From an uncultured Alphaproteobacteria bacterium (GTDB taxonomy: Bacteria > Pseudomonadota > Alphaproteobacteria > Rs-D84): a DNA stretch of 64,000 nt. The stretch spans positions 132,676 through 196,675 of the forward strand of contig CALXMU010000001.1 of NCBI GenBank assembly GCA_944389555.1. The letters are read 5' to 3'. Position 1 is the first letter of the stretch. Each line of letters starts with the position of its first letter. The notes under the pieces were generated by a model. It saw nothing but the letters and a program-made list of their open reading frames with translations, was not told the origin of the DNA and ran no database searches. This document shows, in pieces, positions 9,191-15,074 of this stretch. The position numbers and the translations under genes were made by a program.

Positions 9191-9851
9191 AAAAATGAAA
9201 AACATTTTTATTTTATTATTTGTCGGTGCATTTTCTGTATCGGCATTTGCCGCAGATATTTCTGATAGGGCAGATTGTACAAAAATACAATCAAGAATAA
9301 GTGAATTGGCCGCGATAGAAAACCCTGATGAAGCACAAAGCGCAGAACTAACTCAATTGCAGACTCAGTATAGGGCTAATTGTTCTAAACCTGCGTCTGG
9401 ACGGCGTATTTCTGCTACCGCTCGTGTATCAACGGCCACGGCGACCGCAACAACTAACGTGACACCGGAACCAATTGTAGAAACTGTCATTATAACCACG
9501 CAGAGTGTTTTAAAGGACTATCTGTCAGAACGTCAAAAGTTATGCAATGAGTTTAATACAGATATTGCTACTTTGACGTCAAACGGTGCCAGTGAAGCAG
9601 AATTAAAACCTTTACAAAATCAGTATGATAAAGACTGTAAAGATATAGATAAGTCCGCAATAGTAGAAATAGATGCAGAAACTGCGGCGGCTAACGTTGC
9701 GGCGGGGTTATGTACTGATGGCAGTAAACCGAATCAGTTTGGTTGTTGTGAAGGTGAGACGTTCAAAGATATTGGAAATCTTGTATTTGCGTGTTGTCCA
9801 GATGATGGCGGTGAATGTTATCCGCCGATAAACAGTGGTGATGCCATATGA
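9183..9851 (+). CDS. Secreted cysteine-rich protein with three modules
   Basis: This is an unrecognised 222-residue protein with a classical signal peptide, cleaved after about residue 24 (SAFAA). It has two cysteine-bracketed helical units, C32 to C67 and C121 to C152. Both have the pattern C, a helix, a short turn, an LQ.QY helix, then C, and both match residues 68-102 of the upstream gene product. They are separated by an Ala/Thr-rich linker. The C-terminal 40 residues hold six cysteines (177, 188, 189, 204, 205, 212) in a compact unit ending CYPPI. That unit recurs in the next gene. The start overlaps the upstream stop and the stop overlaps the next start by four bases, indicating translational coupling. 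Confidence 0.75.
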   Translation: MNKKMKNIFILLFVGAFSVSAFAADISDRADCTKIQSRISELAAIENPDEAQSAELTQLQTQYRANCSKPASGRRISATARVSTATATATTNVTPEPIVETVIITTQSVLKDYLSERQKLCNEFNTDIATLTSNGASEAELKPLQNQYDKDCKDIDKSAIVEIDAETAAANVAAGLCTDGSKPNQFGCCEGETFKDIGNLVFACCPDDGGECYPPINSGDAI

Positions 9852-10111
9852 AAATGAAATTAAATAAGTTAAATTGGTGTGTGATATCTATATGCACTTT
9901 ATGTTTTATTTTAGGTATCGGTATCGGTTATATAATGGCTCTATATGCAGGAAATAGTGCACATAGAGCAGATATAGAATTTAGTTGCCCAGATGGTGGC
10001 GCGCCTGATTCTAACGGTTGTTGCTCTGGTGAAACTTATACCGATATGGGTGATTTAGGTTTTAATTGTTGCCCAGATGGTGACGGCGATTGTTATCCAC
10101 CGATAAAATAA
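9848..10111 (+). CDS. Small membrane protein with CC-CYPPI module
   Basis: This is an 87-residue protein that I do not recognise. One transmembrane segment (about 12-33, with several cysteines) is followed by a six-cysteine unit (C47, 58, 59, 74, 75, 82). The unit aligns throughout with the C-terminus of the upstream product: GCC.GET, then D.GDL.F.CCPD, ending CYPPI. The cysteine spacing suggests three disulfides or a metal site outside the membrane. The start forms an ATGA overlap with the upstream gene, so the two proteins are made together. Confidence 0.72.
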   Translation: MKMKLNKLNWCVISICTLCFILGIGIGYIMALYAGNSAHRADIEFSCPDGGAPDSNGCCSGETYTDMGDLGFNCCPDGDGDCYPPIK

Positions 10112-10131
10112 TTTATAGCATGGAGAGAGAG

Positions 10132-10974
10132 ATGAAAAAAGAAAAAGACGTCGTTGTACAAAAAAGGCGTACTCATCGTGGACGAGTTTGGTTATGGTTT
10201 TTTATTGTAATATTGATTATCTGTGGTGCGACAGCATGGGTCTTGCATGATGGCGGCGTTGTAAATTGGCGAGAAACTTTGAAACGCTTTGTCCCGGAGG
10301 AATCGGTGCCACAGGAACAGTTAGTAGAAATTCCGACAAAACAAGATTCTGTTGAAGTTGCGGAAGAAGTAGAGATTAAACCTGCTTGTGCGGTAATAGA
10401 AGAAATGCTTTTAAGATCAATAGTTAGTGATAGCGCCGATTCGGCTGAGGCGCAATTTGAGTCATCAAGAATTTATGCTGTTTTGGCGCAAAAGGGTTGT
10501 CCAGAAAACGCGCAGTTTTTTAGTGATATGTCCGTACGAAAACAGACAATTGCTGAAGGTTTAAGTGCTGTATATGCATCAGATAGTAATGCGATGACAT
10601 CTATTGAATATTTATATTCAGATGAAAAAATATGTCAGATCATAGAAAAACGCGTTATGCAGAACATAAACCCTAATGCATATCAATATTATGAGTTTTT
10701 AGATAATGCTAATACTTATTCTGTTTTGTATCAGTATGGTTGTCGTGATAATAAGGCGGCGTATTCTCGTGCTGCAATCAGAGAGTTAGCAATAGCGATG
10801 GCGCTGCAACCAGCAGAACATATGAGTAATGATGAAATAGTTACTGTCGTTGAAGTTTATAAACGTTTAGGTGTTGCGAATTTGGCACATTTGGTTTTGC
10901 AACGGTTAAAGGCACGTGGTTATGATATGGGCTTTCTACTTTCTTTAGAGGACATAATTCACGGAATTAGGTAA
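10132..10974 (+). CDS. Membrane-anchored protein with duplicated cysteine-paired module
   Basis: This is an unrecognised 280-residue product from ATG 10132, chosen because GGAG at 10122-10125 lies six bases ahead; an upstream TTG at 10090 lacks such a site. It has a basic cytoplasmic tail and a transmembrane segment at about 20-38. A Glu/Val-rich linker leads to two tandem copies of one module. The first is C86 to C123 (KGCPEN) and the second C168 to C204 (YGCRDN, then IRELAIAMALQP). The second copy aligns closely with residues 127-220 of the 8471 product. It ends the run of four cysteine-module genes after lolCD, about 80 bases before the tRNA genes. Confidence 0.75.
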   Translation: MKKEKDVVVQKRRTHRGRVWLWFFIVILIICGATAWVLHDGGVVNWRETLKRFVPEESVPQEQLVEIPTKQDSVEVAEEVEIKPACAVIEEMLLRSIVSDSADSAEAQFESSRIYAVLAQKGCPENAQFFSDMSVRKQTIAEGLSAVYASDSNAMTSIEYLYSDEKICQIIEKRVMQNINPNAYQYYEFLDNANTYSVLYQYGCRDNKAAYSRAAIRELAIAMALQPAEHMSNDEIVTVVEVYKRLGVANLAHLVLQRLKARGYDMGFLLSLEDIIHGIR

Positions 10975-11006
10975 GATTGGCGTTTCGGCTCTGTGTAATT
11001 AAATAC

Positions 11007-11034
11007 TTGCGTTTAGATGAAAATAGTATATAAT
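11007..11034 (+). promoter_or_regulatory. Predicted sigma-70 promoter of the tRNA genes
   Basis: A TTGCGT box (11007-11012) and a perfect TATAAT (11029-11034) are separated by 16 bases. The start point would fall about ten bases before tRNA-Gly. It is the clearest consensus promoter in this part of the window and fits strong transcription of the two tRNA genes. Confidence 0.7.
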
Positions 11035-11054
11035 CACAGGGCTTTGAATTTGTT

Positions 11055-11129
11055 GCGGGCATAGTACAAAGGCTAGTATGCAAGCCTTCCAAGCTTGAAA
11101 TGCGGGTTCGATTCCCGCTGCCCGCACCA
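11055..11129 (+). tRNA. tRNA-Gly (anticodon TCC)
   Basis: This is a complete cloverleaf with an encoded CCA. The acceptor strands GCGGGCA and TGCCCGC pair perfectly. The anticodon stem CAAGC/GCTTG encloses the loop CTTCCAA, with anticodon TCC at 11088-11090. The T arm is CGGGTTCGATTCCCG. It is transcribed ahead of tRNA-Tyr from the same promoter; the gap between them is seven bases. Confidence 0.96.
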
Positions 11130-11136
11130 AGGGATT

Positions 11137-11223
11137 GGGCGTGCGCCGGAGTTGGAGAGCCGGGGCAGACTGTAAATCTGTTGGCTTAAGCCTGAGGTGG
11201 TTCGAATCCACCCACTCCCACCA
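11137..11223 (+). tRNA. tRNA-Tyr (anticodon GTA), class II, with one acceptor mismatch
   Basis: The anticodon stem GCAGA/TCTGT encloses CTGTAAA, giving GTA. A long variable arm (11182-11195) marks a class II tRNA as expected for tyrosine. The T arm is GGTGG TTCGAAT CCACC and the 3' end reads CACTCCC-A-CCA. The best-fitting 5' acceptor strand is GGGCGTG at 11137-11143. It pairs with CACTCCC except for a C-T mismatch at the fourth pair, and base 8 is C instead of the near-universal T. The identity is firm; the exact 5' end and the effect of the mismatch are less certain. Confidence 0.9.
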
Positions 11224-11226
11224 CAA
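11205..11226 (+). repeat. Direct repeat copy 1 (3' end of tRNA-Tyr)
   Basis: Twenty-two bases covering the T-arm 3' strand, acceptor 3' strand and CCA of tRNA-Tyr, plus three bases beyond, recur identically 169 bases downstream. Such a copy is what integration into a tRNA 3' end, or unequal recombination, leaves behind. Confidence 0.85.
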
Positions 11227-11260
11227 TAAAAAACACCGCCTTGTGCGGTGTTTTTTATTG
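11226..11260 (+). terminator. Rho-independent terminator after tRNA-Tyr
   Basis: CACCGC (11234-11239) pairs with GCGGTG (11245-11250), extended by A-rich and T-rich flanks into a 14-base-pair stem, with six T residues following. It starts three bases after the encoded CCA. Confidence 0.9.
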
Positions 11261-11341
11261 TGTGATGCGGTACAAGGATTAGGGCATTCAATCGTTAGAT
11301 TGTTTGGTTCGGAACAAGCACGAAGTGCGCAGTGAAAGGGG

Positions 11342-11367
11342 CCCAACGCAAAAATATTTGCGTTGGG
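11342..11367 (+). repeat. Perfect inverted repeat, 11 bp stem
   Basis: CCCAACGCAAA and TTTGCGTTGGG flank a four-base AATA loop. The hairpin lies in the 250-base gap between the two tRNA-end repeats and the histidine phosphatase gene. It has no T tract directly after it, so it is not a simple terminator. The rest of that gap holds the two terminators and the second tRNA-end copy but no gene. Confidence 0.7.
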
Positions 11368-11373
11368 AATTAC

Positions 11374-11395
11374 AATCCACCCACTCCCACCACAA
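11374..11395 (+). repeat. Direct repeat copy 2 (orphan tRNA-Tyr 3' end)
   Basis: This is an identical 22-base copy of 11205-11226, but without a tRNA body upstream. It is followed, like the first copy, by a rho-independent terminator. It may be an attachment-site remnant or the rest of a second, deleted tRNA-Tyr gene. Confidence 0.85.
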
Positions 11396-11398
11396 CAT

Positions 11399-11424
11399 AA
11401 ACCGACCGATGGGTCGGTTTTTTA
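11399..11424 (+). terminator. Rho-independent terminator after the orphan tRNA end
   Basis: AAACCGACC pairs with GGTCGGTTT around a four-base loop and runs into a T tract. Its sequence differs from that of the first tRNA terminator. Confidence 0.85.
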
Positions 11425-11471
11425 TTCTTTTTTGTTTTTTTAGTTTTTTTGTGTGTTATATTCTTAATTAT

Positions 11472-12026
11472 ATGAGACAAAATTTTTATTTTTTTCGACA
11501 TGGGCAGACGAATGAGAATGCAGACGGTGCACGCGAAGGTAACAAAGTAGAATCTTTTTTGACACCAACTGGGCTCAAACAGGCAAAACGGTTGGCAGAA
11601 TATTTGTCTGATAAAAATATAGATGTGATTTATTCATCGCCTCTAAAACGTGCAATTAAAACAGCAGAAATTGTCGCAGAATATCATCCAGATGTATCAA
11701 TTGTTGTAGATGAGGCTTTAATAGAATCTGCGTTTGGTTTTTGGTATAACGAAGACATTATCGCACAGCAAAGAATAGATAATAATTTTAATCGCATTAA
11801 AGGATGTTTAGATAAAATTGTTACGGAATATAGCAATAAAGATATCGCAATATCTTCACATGGTGGCGTTACTCGTGCCTTATGTTATGCGGTTGGTTTA
11901 AAGGTCGGTAATATAAAAAATTGTCAATGTTTTCATTTTGTGCTGGATAGCGGAAATTGGCACTTTATAGATACTTTTGAGACAGGTATAGATGTGGTGA
12001 ACAAATCAGATATCTCACAGGAATAA
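11472..12026 (+). CDS. Histidine phosphatase family protein
   Basis: This is a member of the phosphoglycerate-mutase-like histidine phosphatases. The N-terminal RHGQTNEN motif holds the phospho-accepting histidine. SSPLKRAIKTAEI supplies the second arginine, and SSHGGVTRAL the second active-site histidine. The 184-residue size fits small broad-specificity phosphatases such as the CobC/GpmB type; the substrate cannot be told from sequence. ATG 11472 is used because it starts directly at the catalytic motif; the frame extends upstream through the tRNA region. No ribosome site is visible, and a TATATT box at 11457-11462 implies a nearly leaderless message. Confidence 0.88.
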   Translation: MRQNFYFFRHGQTNENADGAREGNKVESFLTPTGLKQAKRLAEYLSDKNIDVIYSSPLKRAIKTAEIVAEYHPDVSIVVDEALIESAFGFWYNEDIIAQQRIDNNFNRIKGCLDKIVTEYSNKDIAISSHGGVTRALCYAVGLKVGNIKNCQCFHFVLDSGNWHFIDTFETGIDVVNKSDISQE

Positions 12027-12051
12027 AAACATCCGAATAATTGGGCGTTGT

Positions 12052-13668
12052 TTATTCTTCTATTTCAACGCTGTCTATATATGTGCGATTTATAGATTCT
12101 AGTGTTATAGGTTGAAATTCTGGTGACGTTATTACTGCGTCGCTATCATCTTCGGGTAATATTATAACGCTTTGAGATTCTTGTATTGGCGTTGTCTGGT
12201 TATTGTATGTAATATGAGCCCCATATGTTTTTGATTTATATTTATTACTTAAACGTTGCGGTATATTTATGTAATCGTTAGGATTTATTCCAGGCGTCTC
12301 TAAGTCCATTGCATACGCCGATTTTGTTTTATATTGTTCTATATTATATATAGGTGTTAAGAAATTCGTTGCAGATTCTTTAATAACTTTGGGTTCGCCA
12401 GTGCCGTTTAGTTGTACTATACGTAAAGCGCGTTCGTTTTCACCAGTTGGCTTTAATCTATATAAACCTTCTACGCCAGCATAACCGCTTGGATCTAAAA
12501 GATATGCCGCATCTGACTTCGTTGAATATATCATCCCCATTGCCATATTTGCTGCGTCATACCCGAAACCTGCTAAACGTCCAGGTTCATTCCCAGATAT
12601 TCTTTCGTATAAGTTTGTAAATTCAGGTGAGGTATCTGGTAAAACGGCATATTTTGCTCCAACCATAGTAAAATCATTTATTATATCAGAACCTTCCCAT
12701 ACAGCGGTGCCGTAAAATTTTGCTTCTCGGGAACCTACGCCGTAATAGCGAAGAAACGATGCCAAACTTTCCGTATCATCACCATTGCCTAAGAACAGAA
12801 CCGCGTCATACGGTAATTTCCCAAGAGTTTCCATTTTTGATAAACGTTCTAGTTGCAAAGTTAAAGATGACTTTTCTAGTGCAGTTAAACGTTCGGATGT
12901 TAAAATATCTGACAGTATTTCACGCGCTCTTGTATTTGCAGCGGTTCTTGCACCATTCATAGATGCCGATAAGGTAGTTTCTTTAATGGAGTCTGAATTG
13001 TTTTCTTTATAATAGAATATTCCAGATACGGGAACGTTGTATATGTTTGAAGCACTTTGTGCAGTTCCTGCCATCAATTTACCAGAATTTGTATCGGGTG
13101 CCAAAATTATAAAACTTTTGATTCCATCTGATGACATTTCTTTGACTATCGCTTCGACACTATTCGTTGGCATCAGTGCCATCGTCATAACGCCGTCACC
13201 CAAGGCGGTTGCATCAGAAGTAAACGATAAAACAGGTAAGTCTTCTGGTTTTGCATTACGTAATGCTCTTACATCGTTTGCAAATACTGGTCCAATGATA
13301 ATTTCTGGGACGTCTAATAAGACTTCGTTTATCGTATCAGATAAATTTGTCGCGGTATCATAAAATGCTACAGACAGATTCCTTGGAGCATTTTGTAAAA
13401 CAGCTGTTTCAATAGATGTACGAATCTCTTTACCCGTAGCGGCGGCGTCTCCGGATAAAGGCAACATTACTGCCATACGATGCACAGGGGCCCCCAGCAA
13501 ATTGTCTGATGGCGTTCCTGGCTGCATATCTGGTGAACCGTATTGCATCTGAATGGGCGTCCCTGTTTCTAGAGTCCTATACTCATAAAACCAATCACTT
13601 TGTTGGCCTATATTAGAAGTACAACCAGTAATTGTTAATAACGTTAAAAAAGCAAAAATTCTCTTCAT
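12052..13668 (-). CDS. LppC/LpoA-like penicillin-binding protein activator lipoprotein
   Basis: The product of about 538 residues has a lipoprotein signal (FLTLLTITGC) and a type I periplasmic-binding-protein fold. It opens with VHRMAVMLPLSGDAAATGKEIR and continues with IIIGPVFANDVRAL, VLSFTSDATAL and FGYDAANMAM. This architecture is that of LppC/LpoA proteins, outer-membrane lipoproteins that stimulate penicillin-binding protein 1A; alphaproteobacterial members are annotated as PBP activators. The C-terminal 100 residues are low in known motifs. The frame opens further upstream (13728), but ATG 13668 puts the signal peptide at the N-terminus; 13674 is an alternative. It diverges from rsmI. 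Confidence 0.78.
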   Translation of the reverse strand: MKRIFAFLTLLTITGCTSNIGQQSDWFYEYRTLETGTPIQMQYGSPDMQPGTPSDNLLGAPVHRMAVMLPLSGDAAATGKEIRTSIETAVLQNAPRNLSVAFYDTATNLSDTINEVLLDVPEIIIGPVFANDVRALRNAKPEDLPVLSFTSDATALGDGVMTMALMPTNSVEAIVKEMSSDGIKSFIILAPDTNSGKLMAGTAQSASNIYNVPVSGIFYYKENNSDSIKETTLSASMNGARTAANTRAREILSDILTSERLTALEKSSLTLQLERLSKMETLGKLPYDAVLFLGNGDDTESLASFLRYYGVGSREAKFYGTAVWEGSDIINDFTMVGAKYAVLPDTSPEFTNLYERISGNEPGRLAGFGYDAANMAMGMIYSTKSDAAYLLDPSGYAGVEGLYRLKPTGENERALRIVQLNGTGEPKVIKESATNFLTPIYNIEQYKTKSAYAMDLETPGINPNDYINIPQRLSNKYKSKTYGAHITYNNQTTPIQESQSVIILPEDDSDAVITSPEFQPITLESINRTYIDSVEIEE

Positions 13669-13722
13669 ATACATTGAAAAATCCATTTTATCTTGTATCA
13701 TTCTACTATAAAAGGATTTACA

Positions 13723-14520
13723 ATGCAATCTGGGCTTTACATTGTTGGGACACCGATTGGAAATTTATCTGATATGTCTCCGCGGGCAATAGAGATATTA
13801 AAAAAAGTCGATTTAATCGCAGCAGAAGATACCCGCGTTTTTGCTAAATTAGCATCTCATTTTGATATAAAAACACCGCGTATTTCTTGCCATGAACATA
13901 ATGAGCAAGAAGTTATACCAGAACTGATAAAGAAACTGCAAGCTGGCGCGTCCATTGCTGCTGTATCAGATGCCGGAATGCCGGGCATTAGTGACCCTGG
14001 TTTTCGTCTTGTTCGGGCAGCCCGCGCAGAAAATATCCCTGTGTACGTTGTTCCAGGACCTGTTGCAGCTATATCGGCATTAGTATTGTCTGGATTCCCA
14101 ACAGATAGATTTACATTCTGTGGTTTCTTTGACGAAAAAAAATTACGAGACGATAATAAAATTCGGCATACGATAATTTATTATGAAAGTCCTAATCGGA
14201 TTATGGCAACAATATCTGCGTTGAATCGTGTTATGCCGGAGCGACAAATTGCCATAGTACGAGAAATTACAAAATTACACGAAGAAACAATAATTGGATA
14301 TCCCGCAGATTTGATGCATATAGAACAGCCACGCGGTGAAATAGTAATTGTTATAGCACCTGCACCTGAACATAAAATGTCAGATAATGAAATTACGGAT
14401 ATAGTGAATGATATTGCTTCAAATCTTTCTACGAAATCTGCAGCCGCAGATTTAGCAAAAAGGGCGGGAATTTCCAAAAAAGAAGCTTATAAACGTATGC
14501 TTAAAAAAGAGGATGAATGA
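13723..14520 (+). CDS. rsmI: 16S rRNA (cytidine(1402)-2'-O)-methyltransferase RsmI
   Basis: RsmI methylates the ribose of C1402 in the ribosomal decoding centre. The 265-residue product shows the family N-terminus LYIVGTPIGNLSDMSPRAIE, followed by AAEDTRVF. The SAM-binding tetrapyrrole-methylase motif is ISDPGFRLVR, and VVPGPVAAISAL follows. ATG 13723 is preceded by AAAGGA. Its stop overlaps the engB start, so the two are coupled. The start region faces the divergent lipoprotein gene. Confidence 0.95.
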   Translation: MQSGLYIVGTPIGNLSDMSPRAIEILKKVDLIAAEDTRVFAKLASHFDIKTPRISCHEHNEQEVIPELIKKLQAGASIAAVSDAGMPGISDPGFRLVRAARAENIPVYVVPGPVAAISALVLSGFPTDRFTFCGFFDEKKLRDDNKIRHTIIYYESPNRIMATISALNRVMPERQIAIVREITKLHEETIIGYPADLMHIEQPRGEIVIVIAPAPEHKMSDNEITDIVNDIASNLSTKSAAADLAKRAGISKKEAYKRMLKKEDE

Positions 14521-15074
14521 TGATAAAATTCGTTGGTGGGTTTGATAAAGTTTCCTCTTTACCTAATACGCAATTCCCAGAATATGCTTTTGTAGGAAGA
14601 AGTAACGTAGGTAAGTCTTCTTTGATAAATGCTATCGTTGGAGCTAATGTTGCACGTACTTCAAATACCCCTGGTAGAACGCAGACATTAAATTTATTTA
14701 ATTTGGATGATAGAATAATAATTGTCGATTTGCCGGGATATGGGTATGCTCGTGTTTCTAGGACAGATGCTTTGGCGTGGCTGAAAAGGTTAGAAGAATA
14801 TTTGATGACAAGACGTCAGTTACGAAAGTTATTTATATTGATTGATTCTCGTATTGGTGCGCGTGATTCAGATTTAGATTTAATGGACTTTTGTGATGTA
14901 CACGGAATTTCGTATCAAATAGTTTATACTAAGAAAGATAAGCGGATACGCGAAAAATCTCAGAAAATATTGAATCACGAAAACCATCCTGCAATGGCGG
15001 AAGAAATCATTGAAACGTCTGCGGAAAAGAAAACAGGACTTGAACCTTTAAGGAACATCATTGGTATCAAATAG
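14517..15074 (+). CDS. engB: Ribosome biogenesis GTP-binding protein EngB (YsxC/YihA)
   Basis: EngB is an essential GTPase needed for assembly of the large ribosomal subunit. The 185-residue product has the G1 motif GRSNVGKS, the T of G2 in SNTPGRTQ, the G3 motif DLPGYGYARV, the G4 motif TKKDK and the SAEKKTG G5 motif, all at the usual spacing. It overlaps rsmI by four bases (ATGA) and the next gene by 14 bases, forming a tight three-gene run. Confidence 0.96.
   Translation: MMIKFVGGFDKVSSLPNTQFPEYAFVGRSNVGKSSLINAIVGANVARTSNTPGRTQTLNLFNLDDRIIIVDLPGYGYARVSRTDALAWLKRLEEYLMTRRQLRKLFILIDSRIGARDSDLDLMDFCDVHGISYQIVYTKKDKRIREKSQKILNHENHPAMAEEIIETSAEKKTGLEPLRNIIGIK

Noticed and set aside
10999-11346. 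Minus-strand open frame of 115 codons across the tRNA genes
   Set aside because: It is the antisense of tRNA-Gly and tRNA-Tyr; translations with EWVDSNHLRL and RAAGIEPA are a well-known artefact of annotating tRNA complements.
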